Shown: positions 1-11,443, counted from the stretch's first letter. The stretch: 64,000 nt of DNA from Anodontia alba (GCA_964016985.1 OZ024821.1:19118855-19182854); one strand, 5' to 3'. Notes: generated from the sequence alone by a model not told the origin. Made by a program: numbers and translations.

Positions 1-163
1 CCCAGTCAACCCAACAGGGTCATGTCAAGCGCTATCAGTTTAACTAACCACCCTTTTACTGGGCAGGCTTAGTCCTCTAAGCGGTTAACCAGTATTGTGC
101 ACTTTGCCGACCTGGTGGGGGGGAACCCGCAACCTCCTGATCACCAGTCCAATCCAGCCAGTT
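1..163 (-). mobile_element. SINE-1 copy, cut by window edge
   Basis: Reverse-strand copy of the tRNA-headed SINE also seen at 12370, 20442, 37576 and 38913. The 3' tail (GTTGACTGGG near base 1) and a degenerate tRNA-like head near 110-163 are present, but about 120 bp of the middle is missing. Confidence 0.75.
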
Positions 164-180
164 AAAGGTTAATTTTACAT

Positions 181-575
181 AGCTACAGATAAGAGGGGGT
201 ATCCACATAATATTTTTCTTATTTCTCTACAAAAACATATGTTGTGGGTACTCATTAGAAGTGCCTCACCGAGGCGCTTCTAATGAGTGCCCACAACCGA
301 GGCGCTTCTAATGAGTGCCCACAACATATGTTTTTGTTGAGAAATAAGAAAGATATCAGCATTTTTCGGTTGCTATGGGTTAAATCTTAGTTCTAGTTAG
401 GGCACATTTTTTCAACCAAAAAGTATTCATATTTCCCTTATTTCTCCACGAAAAACATGTGTTGTGGGTACTCATTAGAAGTGCCCCAGTGTGGCACTTC
501 TGTTGAGTACCCACAACATACATTTTTGTTGAAAAATAGGAAAATACTTACCAGATACCCTCTCTTATCTAGACC
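181..575. mobile_element. Two adjacent family-A hairpin MITEs
   Basis: Family A is a ~190-bp foldback with ends like AGCTCTAGATAAG and a core ACATATGTTGTGGGTACTCA whose two arms pair almost perfectly. Copy one (181-390) has a duplicated arm segment (275-326). Copy two (391-575) is cut at its CTTATCTAGACC end by the next element. Confidence 0.8.
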
Positions 576-1032
576 TAAGGCTGGCTAATCAGAGCTGAGA
601 AGATAATCTATTATCAGTCCTGCCATTCTGATCGATAACTGATTAGTAATCACACAAGATTTGGTAATAATTTTACCTGTCTGAGCATGACTCTTACCAT
701 ATGTTATACTTTAATATATGTATTCGGTCAGGCAGGCCTGAGAAACAGTGTAGGCCCAGAAAAGATGCCACCAATACAGCGTCTCACCAGGTCTATACTG
801 TTTGCCACTCATCCAGCTATTTTAGACACAACAGTTGGTAGCAAATTGTACTTGTTCCAATTTTAGATAAAGTATCGTAAGGAGTTGAGATGCCTGAATA
901 CTAAGGGTAAATATGGTAAAGTAACAGACATCGGAATCAAATGATCAATTGTTAACAAATCTGTAATGATAATCATTTTTGTGGAATTTATTGATCAATT
1001 AATTGATTATCCCATTAATTGCACCAGTCTTA
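576..1032 (-). mobile_element. Family-E hAT-type MITE with 8-bp target duplication
   Basis: A 457-bp element with ends TAAGGCTG and CAGTCTTA, flanked by the perfect 8-bp repeat TCTAGACC (568-575 and 1033-1040). It is inserted in the end of a family-A MITE. The middle holds a family-D hairpin (734-830). A second copy in the other orientation is at 21113. The 8-bp duplication and short ends fit hAT non-autonomous elements. Confidence 0.85.
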
Positions 1033-1040
1033 TCTAGACC

Positions 1041-1930
1041 CATGTATCTTACTTACATAAGATGACGCTGTATCACTACAAGTACTAGGCCTGGTGCTAG
1101 GTCTTGAACGAGACATGTAACTCCGGTGCTCATCATCTGTAAAGACAAAAATCTTCAAATTTATTTCACATGGACACACAGCGCTTGCACTAACATTCAA
1201 AACCAGGAAGTCCCAGGACTTTCTAGCATTTTTGTCTGGAAGTACAGCTGAACAAAAAAAATTTCATATTTTACCGTATAGTTTCTATCAATGTCAATTT
1301 CTTCTTCCTTAAGGGTCTTTGCAATCGTTCTAGCATCTGGCACTTGAAATGCCTTTGGATGCTGATTCCTACTCTGTCTATTTGGGGTTGAAGGTTGTGA
1401 CAAAGTATACTAGCTCTACCTTTCAAACCTTTGAATAGCAATACGAGTTCACTACCTTTGCATCTTGTGAAGTGACTTCCACCCTAACTGTTCAAGAATG
1501 CTAGTCATACTTCCAGTTTCAAAGTTGTATAGTGTTCAGAATCGGAGAGGAAAATCACAATCGATTATCGAGACACTAAAACCAATCAATTATACAATCG
1601 GATATACCATAACTGGCATCAAATAATAAATCATTATAGCATATGCACTTTATGTTTCTATATAACTTAAAATGCAACAGCATATATCAGCATAACTAAG
1701 GTAATTTAAGATATAGGTTATTTAAAGACAAAGCAGATTTTGGAGCCATGTTTCTAGTCAATGAGTCTTTCATAATACTCTTAATTCGTAGATCTCATTA
1801 TGTGACCTTTGGCCCACGTTTCTAAAAAAAAGAATTTCAAATAATCGATAGTGAAAAAAAATGTTTGATAGTTGCTGTCAGTGGGCTCATCCGATTAGTT
1901 TTCGATTATTTTGATTAATCCGCACAACAC
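1041..1930. other. Anonymous AT-rich stretch
   Basis: No gene recognised. A - strand open stretch (1197-1403) has balanced composition (TPNRQSRNQHPKAFQVPDAR) and a possible donor, but no convincing acceptor or family match. ATCGAT-rich pieces at 1549-1620 and 1835-1932 recall the ends of family E. Confidence 0.4.
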
Positions 1931-2168
1931 TAAAGTTGTAGTTTCCAGTCACAAACCTAGCTGCACAATTCTGAACCTTTTCTAAAGTTGTAGTTTCCAG
2001 TCACAAACCTAGCTTCACAATTCTGAACCTTTTTCTAATTCTTCCTGGACTACTATTCCATGTGGGTCCCAAACAGGGCTAGCATACTCCAGGACTGGTT
2101 GCACCAACCCCTTGTATGCTGGTTCCATAACATCTTGGGGACATGACTATAGGTTACATGTACGTCTT

Positions 2169-2364
2169 CAGGGGTCATCCTAGAGCTTTCAGAGAGGGAG
2201 AAGTTTTATGGCAATTTCAGGATTTCAGGGAGAAGTTTTGGTAGAAATTTTGGATTTCTCTATATATTCTATACATTTTCACTTCTCCCTCAGCTGAAGA
2301 TAGGGAGAAGTTTGCAAGCTTAGGGAAACTTTTTCTCCTAAATCACCCTCTAGGATGACCCCTG
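2169..2364. mobile_element. 196-bp MITE inside the LINE
   Basis: Perfect 17-bp inverted ends (CAGGGGTCATCCTAGAG) bounded by the 5-bp direct repeat GTCTT at 2164-2168 and 2365-2369. GGGAGAAGTTT motifs recur inside. Removing it restores the LINE reading between VQPVLEY and the upstream RT piece. A 5-bp duplication with CAGGG-like ends fits some hAT subgroups, which is inference. Confidence 0.85.
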
Positions 2365-2724
2365 GTCTTAAGAAATCAGTTGTTTGTTTTTGTGCAAATA
2401 TTGTTTACATGTACATGAGTACTACATTTCAAATCCTTAGAAATTGTCACACTAAGGTATTTAATATTATCCACGTTTTCGAGGACTGTTCCTTCTGAGC
2501 AGTAAACTGCATTGATCTTTTTGATCCGCTTCCTAGTAAGCTGCATGTTACATTTCACGAGCCGAAATCTCATACGCAATTTCCTGGTATATTTGCCCAG
2601 TTGATCAATACACTTTTGGAGTTTCGATGTGTAGTCAATGCCATCAGTATGACAATAGCAGACACAGTCATCAGCGAAAAAACAAATCTGAGATTCTATT
2701 CCAACCATGATGTCATTTACATAC

Positions 2725-4162
2725 CAGATATGTTAAGTTTTGAAAAATAAAATGCGGGAGACAGCCCTGTCTAGCCAGGTTAGCAAGCGCTGAAGGTGCG
2801 AAGCCAAGCTAGGGGGGTACCGGAATTTTTTTTTTAAGAAATTGGTGTAAAACATGTAAAATGGTGCATTCTGAGAGCTATTTATTACATTTTTGCTCAT
2901 TTTTTTTTCATATACCATTCTTTGGCGATTCTGTCCTCTAGCAATAAGCCTTTTTCTTGTTCATCACTGGCAATGACCACGGTTTCATTATACTTATAGT
3001 ATTCCAAGCTAGGGAGGAACCAGGGCTTCATTATACTTATAGTAACAAAAGAGATTCATTTATTAAATTAATATGCCATTCTTCCTTTATCTCTCTATTG
3101 ATGTCATAATCAATGCATATGATGTTATGTCCTGGAGTCTGAGAGGTCTAGGAAAAAGTTAATAATGGAGCAACAGTAATATATCTTAGATAAAAATAAA
3201 AGTAATAATAAAAACAGCAATTTGTTTATTTTCTTTTTATTTAGAGCTTCCTTTCACAGTATTTAAATAACCTGCATATTGTGCAGTATGCTTGGAGAGC
3301 CCCTGTCATTTTTTTTTCCACCCAGTCAAACATTTTCTCGAATTCCGAACAGTAAATTGTGTTGTGATGAGTTTTAGATCCTACCTTTTTTCTACGGCAA
3401 ACTCCTTGTGACCGAAGAAAGTTTCATGGAAAGAGATTTTTATGATCCCGCAGATGCTTATTAAATTAGGGTCATCCCGACTTGCGGTTCAATTGCATCG
3501 CCATTTTGATTTCACTTGCAAACAAGAAATAGATCGTTTTATTTCTGGTTTCTCCCCTTTTCAAGGATCTTGAGGACGGGTTCCGGTGCTTTAGTTTAAT
3601 GCAGGGCCTGACAAATCCATTGCCCACTGCCCGGGACAAGTCCAAATTTTGGCTGGGCAAGTTATTTTTTATTTCACTTGCCCAGAAAAATGTATAGAAT
3701 ATATAGGGAATATTGTAATTCCAAGCCATTTTCAAGATGCTGTGGAATGCCGGGCAAGTGGCTGAAATTTGGATTTGTCAGGCCCTGTTAATGTAACATC
3801 ATTACATGCTTTTTTGGGGGGAAGCAAAGCTCCTGAGATGCTGATCTTTTCGCCATTTTGGACATGCTATCCCACAATGCAATAACAGCATCAAGATGCT
3901 TTGATTTTCATGTTAAATGCATTTCCCCCATTTAATCCAAGCTTTTACACGCTTTCGGTCGATATTTGGACTACTTCGGATTGATATTTGGACAACTTCA
4001 GATTGAGCCAGATTTTTATTTTCCAATTTACAAGCCTAGCTTTTTAAAAAGTTTTGACCCAAAAATCAGATTTTCGTTGTTTGGGAGATTTTTTTTTTTT
4101 TTTATATTTCGTGATGCGTGGGAAAAGCTGTTTTTTCCGCGATTTTCGGGAGACTTCCGTCT
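2725..4162. mobile_element. 1.4-kb insertion splitting the LINE RT
   Basis: The RT motif order jumps from LFF-type residues at about 4160 to VNDIMVGIESQICFFADDC at about 2730, so this block is a secondary insertion. Its edges read CAGA and TCTG, with ACATAC/ATATAC as a possible imperfect target duplication. No coding potential is recognised, and it contains the MITE at 3602. Confidence 0.55.
3602..3787. mobile_element. 186-bp MITE with 18-bp inverted ends
   Basis: Perfect inverted ends CAGGGCCTGACAAATCCA (3602-3619, 3770-3787) flanked by TTAATG on both sides. The interior repeats GGGCAAGT-type motifs. CAGGG ends suggest hAT. Confidence 0.8.
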
Positions 4163-4632
4163 GATATACAAGGAAGAAAAAAACAGTGCACTGAGAACAG
4201 TGCCCTGTGGCACACCAGACAAAACAGGTGCCCACTGAGATTTTGCTCCACTGACTCATGCTTTGTTGCCTATTGCACAGAAATGAATCAATCCATACTA
4301 AAGATTTTCCAAATTATGCCATATCCATGGAGTTTGCATTTCAGAAGTTCATGAGGAGAAGTGCGAAAGGCCTTCTTGAATTCCAATATGGATGTATCTA
4401 TTTGACCTCCTGCATCCAAAATTTTAGCCCGATCATTTATTACTGTGAAGCACCGCTGTTTAGTGCATCTACCACTCTGCAACAACATTATTTTTAGTGT
4501 ATCAAATCTTGATAATAGCAAGCATAGATGGCAACGCACATCACGAACGAAGTGATCTCTATGGTAGAGAATATGATCAAAGAAAAGTAACATACAACGA
4601 TATATACTTTCAGCAGAAATCGCTCTGACCAA

Positions 4633-4884
4633 TATTTTCTTCCTTTTATTCCCGGAAGTTGTCAGAACAAAATTTGAGTCTCACTAATAAGCATGACGAA
4701 GTGACAATAAACGAGTGTCAATAAGTGACATGAACATATTTTGCTGATTATATTTATTATTATTGATTTACATATATTTTTTTATATACTGATATTCATT
4801 CTTTAATGATGCTGTGAAGGACGTTTGAAGAGACTACAGATAAGGTCTGTGCTGTGCTCGCTTTAGGCTAACCCTTTTTTCATA
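4633..4884. other. Intergenic, nothing recognised
   Basis: AT-rich sequence after the LINE fragment with no ORF, tRNA or repeat that I recognise. Confidence 0.4.
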
Positions 4885-5154
4885 TTATTCCTTCATTGTT
4901 ATGTTTGCATCATGCAATATGTTTTCATACATCAATCGACTTTTTCTGTCGACTTTACCTGCATCTTGATGCAAACTTTGAAGTTCTCCCTCTGCATCAC
5001 TTTCTGCCTCATTTTCTTCGTCCTGTAGCACAATTTGAAGTCTTTGGATATCTTCATCTATATCGTCGTTGACTTCCATTTTCTGTTTCTTTGTTGACTT
5101 TACAATGACAAAATAGTTAACAATTTCATTGCGTTTTCCAAGCCATTCCCGCAA
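4885..5154 (-). CDS. Possible small acidic protein or first exon, function unknown
   Basis: An 89-codon frame. A better start may be the ATG at 5079 (A at -3, G at +4), giving MEVNDDIDEDIQRLQIVLQD and then an acidic E/D/S stretch. A good donor (GCAG then GTAAAG) at 4959/4958 would make 5079-4959 a 121-bp first coding exon on the - strand. A loose resemblance to the acidic N-terminus of SNAPC4-like proteins is too weak to name. No partner exon was found to the left. Confidence 0.3.
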   Translation of the reverse strand: MREWLGKRNEIVNYFVIVKSTKKQKMEVNDDIDEDIQRLQIVLQDEENEAESDAEGELQSLHQDAGKVDRKSRLMYENILHDANITMKE

Positions 5155-5844
5155 TATAAACCGGAAATTAGATAGCTACTGGTTCCCGGAACAACTACCT
5201 TACAGGTAAAATCCGACCCTTTTTATGAGTTCGTTGAAACACCCCAAACCACCCCAAAACATCTCAAATCGCCCCAAAATCACCCACAAATTACCCCAAA
5301 CCACCCTTATATGGAAGGAAAGGGTAGTGTAAGGTATAGACTAGGATATAGCTCGGACCCATCAATACTGATCCGAGGATATAGTAGTAGGGTTGACGAT
5401 CATCTCCATTAATACACCAAACCATGTTAAACATATTAAAGCACATCAAAAACACACCAAACCACATCACAAATGTAAAAGCTTAATATGACGATCAATC
5501 TTTCTTTAATGTAAATCTTCAAAAGATATGATTATAATTATTCTTTGCCGAAAGAAAGAAAAAAAGAGCGAAAAAGACAAATTAAATTTATAAATATATA
5601 TAAAAAAACAACAACAAAAAAAAAACAGATAAGTAAATAAATATACAAAATAGACAGAGTACGCTGACAGCGTCTTTTGAGTTCTTACAAATATTTATCA
5701 TCCTTCAACCCTTTTGTGGTTTTCTATATTTCTGCTTCAATGTTATATCCCCAGTTGTATATATAAAAAAATTTAGGGCTTAAATATTCCTAACTAAGGT
5801 AATATGAAATTAGGCACTGCCTAGATGCGTGCAAAGCAACCCCA
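5155..5844. repeat. Low-complexity stretch
   Basis: Imperfect CACCCCAAA-type repeats at 5237-5310 and again CACACCAAACC at 5440-5470, then A/AT-rich sequence (5560-5640). No gene seen. Confidence 0.6.
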
Positions 5845-6062
5845 CTAAATAGGCCCTCCCAGGAGGTACCATGTTCCCTAAAAAATGATTGGCCATGTCT
5901 CCTTGTTCCCTAAAAGCAATTTTCTAAATTTCCGTGCTCCCTTTTCCCAAAAATTAGTTTTGTTCCCTTTTCCCTTAAAATATTTTCCAGTGTTCCCTGA
6001 AAGGAAATTAGCATGATCCCTTGTTCCCCAAAACATCTGGAAAGGCCTCACTAAAGACTTCA
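5845..6062. repeat. TTCCCT-rich repeat, copy 1
   Basis: Runs of GTTCCCTAAAA-type words. A related copy lies at 7340-7562 (TTGTTTCCCAAAA, TGTTCCCCTGAAA), so this is a dispersed element and not simple sequence. Confidence 0.55.
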
Positions 6063-6065
6063 TAC

Positions 6066-6470
6066 ATAATAAATAACCCAGGAATCATGCGGAATTCTCG
6101 GCCGCTTGCATGGCCCCAGCGCGTTGATAGGCTGAGACTGGTCCGGTTGCCCAGAGGCATATATTTCTTCTCGAACCTGATAATACCCGGACTTGTTCTG
6201 GTCCCGGTGTTGGTCTTGCTCTTTGTTGCTTTGTGGTGTATTCTACGAGGTGATTTGTTGTATGTCTTTCCATGTGTCATTTTGTTCTTGTGTTTTTCAG
6301 TCCTTTTAGTATTGCGATTACCTCGCTTGGGGAAGAGAGAGCTAATCTTAGTGCTTTTCGTACGTTTGTTCGATTTGTGCTTGTTTAGATTTGTCGGTTT
6401 CCTCTTCCTCTTGGGGTCTGGGAAGGGCTGCGGTTTGTGATTGTGGCACTCCCTGGACTTTTCTCTTACC
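6066..6470 (+). other. T/G-rich block with 139-codon frame, not a recognised gene
   Basis: The frame 6021-6440 is hydrophobic and Leu/Phe/Arg-rich only because the DNA is T/G-rich. The end (GTGATTGTGGCACTCCCTGG) is similar to 15625-15655, so this looks like one copy of a dispersed repeat. Confidence 0.4.
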
Positions 6471-7339
6471 TTTTTTTTTTGTCACTAACTGAATTGCCAA
6501 AATGTGTTGTCGTGGCTTGATTTAGCGCTATTTTACAACACTATGGTCATTAAAAATGATTTTGGAAAATAACTAAAGTTATAATAAATTGTTTTTAATA
6601 GGTTTGGTTGAAAAATGTTCAGTCACAATTAATAAAATTGAAGTTATACCATCATTTTGGGTTAATTTCTGATGATTTTCTGCTAAAAGTGCCGAAAAAT
6701 AGCTAAAAAGGGTACCTAGGTTTCTTATTCATGTTTACATAAAATGTTTGATTTTCCTTAAATATAATGCTGCAGTCTTAAAGGTAATATATTGAACTAT
6801 TGTCTTTTGAAAACAAATCTCAGATATTTGGAGAAATAAATGAAATATGAGCATTTATACTTCATCATACAAAGTAATTATGAAAATTCAGCCAGAACAA
6901 CATATTTCGTATAAATACAATACCTATACCATAGTTGCTAGTCCAGTGTATATTGGGTCCAAGATTTTGTGCAATTTTTTAAATATCCAAAAAAGTACCA
7001 AACTGGGGTTCAAATATACCATATCCCTGGAAGTAAAATTTCAAATATCCCACACTCCTTGAAGTTAAAGGCAAATATGCCTTTTGATGCGGTTTTCGGC
7101 AGAAAGCTTTTTCATTATATATATAGCAATTTCAATGAAACAGTAAAAACTATGTCATTTGGTGTCTAAAATCCTTTTTCTGAGATTCAGAACATTGAGT
7201 AGTTTGTTCTAACGCCATATGCCAAAGAGATCCAGCAAGTTTCTTTGGAATGGGAAACTTTGGCAAACTAATCACAGGAGTATGCTCGTCATCCCGCTCC
7301 CACTCTCTGAACTAGACAGGTGCAGTGGATAATGGAATA
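6471..7339. other. Anonymous AT-rich stretch
   Basis: No gene, SINE or MITE recognised. Short frames at 6847-7169 lack coding character. Confidence 0.4.
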
Positions 7340-7562
7340 ATGAGACCTCCCGTTGGGGGGGGGGGGCGTGAGGAGGGGGTTACCCGTTCTTTTGTTCTCC
7401 TGAAATATTTCAGCCTTTTTCCTTGTTTCCCAAAATCAAAATCTTAATTTTCTATGTCCCCTGCTCCCCAAAATTCTATTTGTTCCCCTATTCCCTTCAG
7501 TTTTAGACTTGTGTGCCTCTGTTCCCCTGAAATAAATGACATTATTCTCCTGATCCCCCTGC
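7340..7562. repeat. TTCCCT-rich repeat, copy 2, with G run
   Basis: Opens with an uninterrupted run of 12 G, then shares TTCCC(C/T)(T/A)AAA words with 5845-6062. Confidence 0.55.
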
Positions 7563-7755
7563 GGACCCCTGTAGCCTAGTGGATAGGTTTCTCACCTCTG
7601 TGGTTCGAGCCTCGCTTGGGTCACATGTGGGAAAGTAAAGTTCTGCTTACGGATGGTCAAGTGTTTTTTTTTCCCAGGTTCTCCGGATTTCGCCCATCTT
7701 TGATGAACGATCGGCTCGAAATATTCTTGAAAGGGCTGTAAAACCCAAATAGAAA
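7563..7755 (+). mobile_element. SINE-3, tRNA-headed
   Basis: A-box-like GTAGCCTAGTGGATAGG and B-box GGTTCGAGCCTC about 30 bp apart, then a non-tRNA body ending GGGCTGTAAAACCCAAATAG and an A-rich tail. The tRNA fold is incomplete, so it is a SINE and not a tRNA gene. Confidence 0.6.
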
Positions 7756-7924
7756 AAAAAATCACTTGTTCACCATAACCCCAAGGATAAATAATCTAAC
7801 CTGGTGTTTCTGCAGAGAGGGTTTTTCTGTTTTTCTCTTTTCCATTAAGGCAAAATAAAATATGCTTTTATATATACATAAAAACTAATAATAATAATGA
7901 TAAAAAATAAAATACAATAAAAAT

Positions 7925-8025
7925 AAATTGTGCACTTACTGGATTTTGAACTCGCGTCAGTCGGATTGCAAATCGAACGGTTTAACCCCACGGTCACCAC
8001 GCTTGTGACGTCACAACGCACAATT
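7925..8025 (-). mobile_element. tRNA-like SINE fragment
   Basis: On the - strand a tRNA-like order is seen: TGACCGTGGGGTTAAACCG, then TTGCAATC, then GAGTTCAAAATCC as a B-box. Only a head is recognisable. Confidence 0.4.
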
Positions 8026-9200
8026 ATTACTATTATTCAAAACAAATTTACACTGGGCGAAGAGACCGTTTATTAAGGGTTTCTCCAAGGAAAAAAATCA
8101 TCATATATTTAAAATAACATTCAGATCCTCATTCATATTTATGTGTAATTGCACTCATTTTTTTAAACCTGCTTTACATCTCAAAAAAAAAAAAAAAACA
8201 AAAAAAAAAAACAGTTTAAACAAACGCGGTAACAGCGACCGGAAACTCGCCATCACATGACCGTCAAGTTATTCAGTGAAATAACCCATGTCATAAAAAT
8301 CATATAACCACATGTGTTATAACACCTGCAAGGCTTCCCATTGGTTAGCCTAATTACCCTCATTAATATTCGTATTACACCGCTTATTGATAGCAACCAA
8401 GATGGTGTCCGTTTTCGCCGATACAACTTTCACATTTGGAACAGATCCTGCCTTCAATTTTGAGATGATTTTGAGAAGAACGATAAATGTCAGACCGACG
8501 GAGGGGGAAGACACAAAACAATCACACTGTGAATAACACGGCTACCAGAAATATTCATGGTGGTTAAAATTCGATGTTTTCCGGCAACATATTTGTAGGC
8601 ACTCTCAACATTGATATCTTCAAACCGTCAAAGAAAAAAAAAAAAAAAAAAATCACCTCCTCCAAAAAAGCATTGGAGGATGACATGTTTCAGACAGTCA
8701 ATAAATGTGTCAAATCAAAACCCAAACTATAGTTAGAACGTTTAATAGTCTTGAAAGCTGTCGTTTATTTGAGTGTGTCAACCACCGCATAAAACTGTAT
8801 TGATCAAGGTCAATGACCTTTAAATACATGTATGACAGCTGACTTTGGGGATTTCCCTACTGATTCTCAGTGACATATTGACTCGCTGAATGACGTTGTT
8901 CAATGGAATATTTAGTTTTGAATTGATTTATTCAAATGAAATGTTTATTAGCTCAAATAAAAATCATCATTATTTCCTTCAGTTTAACGAAGTAATAAAT
9001 GGCATATTTATCTTGTTTCTAGTTATTTTCGGTACTTATCAAATAATATGTGAACTATTTTTGTTGCGTAGTACTATTAAATCCTTGGTAGTGATCGAGT
9101 TGTTCCACTTAGCTATGGAAAGCCGTTATCTTTAAAATATATTTTGTGCATTTTTTTTTTTTTTTTTTTTTGTCATCGGAAGGGCCATGTGATAAACAGA
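8026..9200. other. Anonymous stretch with poly-A tracts
   Basis: Poly-A runs at 8186-8212 and 8634-8652. A block with ATTGG and CAACCAAGATGG at about 8338-8405 recalls promoter words, but no exon could be attached. An IR1 nuclear-receptor half-site pair is listed separately. No gene seen. Confidence 0.4.
8807..8819. promoter_or_regulatory. AGGTCA-A-TGACCT inverted repeat (IR1)
   Basis: A perfect 13-bp palindrome with one-base spacer, the form bound by EcR/RXR or FXR-type nuclear receptors. AGGTCA words are also common inside local repeats, so function is unproven. Confidence 0.3.
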
Positions 9201-9341
9201 ATCTTACATTCGTGGTCATTTAATATGAAATTTATGAAACTCGTTGGGTAATTTCGGTATTTTGCTCGCTAAAGCTCGCAAAATACCGTAATTACCCAAA
9301 CTCGTTTCATAAATTTCATATTAAATGACCACTCATGTAAG

Positions 9342-9343
<2 letters not shown>
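9201..9343. repeat. 143-bp hairpin element
   Basis: Arms ATCTTACATTCGTGGTCATT and its near complement (ends 9343) pair over about 65 bp with a short loop (GCTCGCTAAAGCTCGC). Confidence 0.8.

Positions 9344-9418
<75 letters not shown>
9344..9418. repeat. (CT)n(TA)n microsatellite
   Basis: CT run to about 9374, then about 22 TA units ending exactly where the Tc1-like element begins. Confidence 0.95.
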
Positions 9419-9421
<3 letters not shown>

Positions 9422-10991
9422 AAAGTTTGCTAAGGATCACTTTTTTGACGTCAGATATTTTGTTCATATTATCACCATATATAATCAAATTGCTACTAAA
9501 GGCAAATCGATGTTCGGGCCTCATAAACGTGTAATGCAGTTATTGATTTGACATGTACATTTTGCACAAGAAGCATGAGAAGAGGCCTACCCGTGAAAAT
9601 CGTTGATTTATGGCCATTTGCCTTCATGTACATGTGTACCTGAAACAAGGTTTTGCTTGTGTTATCGTCAAATTTTGATCGAATTTAACGTAAGGTATGG
9701 CAGATCGACAAGTTAGGCGTCGTCTAAGCGAAGAAGAGATGAATAGGGGCATTGGAATGCTTGAGGCTGGGTTGTCACAGAGGGAGGTTGCTCGTGTTCT
9801 TGGGGTGTCCCAGAGCGTTGTCTCAAGAATGTTGACTCGATTCCATTTGACTGGAAACGTAATGCATCAGCACGCCGGAGGTCGTGAACGCTCAACAACT
9901 CGAGCTCAAGACCGATTTATCGCTCTACAAGCCCGATGTCACCGGTTCAACAACGCAACAACGTTACGTAGCGAATTGCAGAACGCTACCGGTGTTCGTT
10001 TAAGTACGCAGACCATTAGAAATCGGTTGCATGAAGCTGGCTTGAGTTCACGACGACCTGCAATACGCATCCCATTGACACGACACCATGTTCAGGAGCG
10101 TTTAGAATGGGCACGAGATCGTGTTACGTGGGCCCTTAATGACTGGACCCCCGATTCTTTTCACTGATGAGTCCAGGTTTTGTGTGGACTTCACTGACAG
10201 GCGGGCTAGGGTCTGGAGGATGCGAAATGAACGTTTTGCTGAAGTTTGTATTGCAGAGCATGATCGCTATGGCGGCGGTTCAGTTATGGTGTGGGCGGGA
10301 ATCAGCGCTCAGGGGAAAACGGACCTGCACGTCATCGATAACGGCACACTGACGGCAGAGAGGTACGTCAATGAAATTTTGGTTGTTCATGTTCGCCCAT
10401 ATGCAGGTGCTATAGGTCCTGATTTCATTCTGATGGATGATAATGCCCTTGCACATAGGGCCCGCATCGCCAACCAGAACTTTGAGCAAGCTGCAATTGT
10501 GCGATTGGATTGGCCAGCGAGATCCCCTGATTTAAATCCCATAGAACATGCATGGGATATGCTGCAGAAAGCCATTTCTTCTCGCCAGGTCCAACCAGCA
10601 ACTGTCCGGGAGCTCAGAGAGGCTCTCATTGAGGAGTGGGCCCAGCTTCCTCAGCATAAGCTCCGTAGACTTATCGGTAGCATGCGACGGCGATGTCAGG
10701 CCGTAATCAATGCCCACGGGCACCATACACGCTATTAACTAAGCTAAAACTCACAGACTAGTGATTTTCCTGATTTTCAGATTTCCGCCAGCAATCCTAA
10801 AAATGTTGATTTTCGACCCTTACGTTCCATCCGCCATATTCACGCATCAATGAACACTTACTAGGCCATTACTTTATTAAAAATGAATTCTTAAATGAAT
10901 AACGCTTCCAAAAATGATCTAATTTCTCATGTCGTTTCAATCTATTAAAAGTAGTAGACATTATAAAATGTGATCCTTAGCAAACTTTGAG
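9419..10991 (+). mobile_element. Tc1/mariner-type transposon
   Basis: A 1573-bp element with 22-bp perfect inverted ends (left CTCAAAGTTTGCTAAGGATC...; right 10970-10991), one transposase gene and TA-rich flanks on both sides as expected for TA-targeting elements. Confidence 0.93.
9697..10738 (+). pseudogene. Tc1-like DD34E transposase, broken by a +1 frameshift
   Basis: The first frame (9697-10167) has a helix-turn-helix (GLSQREVARVLGVSQSVVSR) and a second HTH region. The second frame (10121-10738) has the DDE core: LFTDESRF, then MDDNALAH, then PDLNPIEHAWD. There are 34 residues between the second D and the E, so it is DD34E. The frames join at a run of five C (10148-10152), where four would keep TGG ACC CCG ATT in frame. 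Combined length of about 345 residues is normal for the family. The break could be a real mutation or a homopolymer sequencing error. Confidence 0.93.
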
Positions 10992-10993
10992 TA

Positions 10994-11104
<111 letters not shown>

Positions 11105-11245
11105 GTTTTAGTTGGCTTTAAATTCTTCTTTTCATATGTTCATATTTCGGACCTTAAGTTCAGGTACGCCTTAACTCTAAATAATGACTGTGAAACTGGG
11201 CCATGGGTTCAGTTAACCAATTTATACCGAGTGACCTCTTCTACT

Positions 11246-11443
11246 TTAACTCTTTAGACCGGTCCATTTCTAGTAGAAGGTGTATCTGATCGATTATCAT
11301 TATTACCATGTTTTATAGAAATTCCTGTATTTAGTGCAAACAGTGTAGGCCCTGATCAGATGCCGCGTTCTGGTGCGTCTGATCTGGGTCAACACTGTTT
11401 GCCAATGTCCTTTTTTATGGGACGCTAGGCATAAATGGGTTAA
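11246..11443. mobile_element. Family-I MITE, TTAA-flanked
   Basis: TTAA edges with right end ATAAATGGGTTAA. The core is the CAAACAGTGTAGGCCCTGAT hairpin. Confidence 0.7.

Larger units (their letters stand above)
1931..4632 (-). pseudogene. Dead LINE reverse transcriptase, broken by two insertions
   Basis: Jockey/CR1-like non-LTR reverse transcriptase in three pieces on the - strand. 4155-4632 carries ILDAGGQIDTSILEFKKAF and SGVPQGTVLSALFF. 2370-2735 carries the catalytic FADDC box and YLSVTISKDLK. 1935-2168 carries VLEYASPVWDPHG and the VQNCEARFVTGNY thumb region. Frameshifts and stops are present. A 51-bp segment near 1931 is duplicated at 1982. The catalytic Asp pair survives, but the gene cannot be functional. 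Confidence 0.85.

Noticed and set aside
1197..1403. - strand frame with plausible protein-like residues
   Set aside because: Starts at TTG, lacks a polypyrimidine acceptor and has no recognised family. Kept only as a note in the anonymous stretch.
6021..6440. 139-codon hydrophobic frame as a membrane protein
   Set aside because: T/G-rich DNA similar to another dispersed block at 15440-15690, with no conserved motif.
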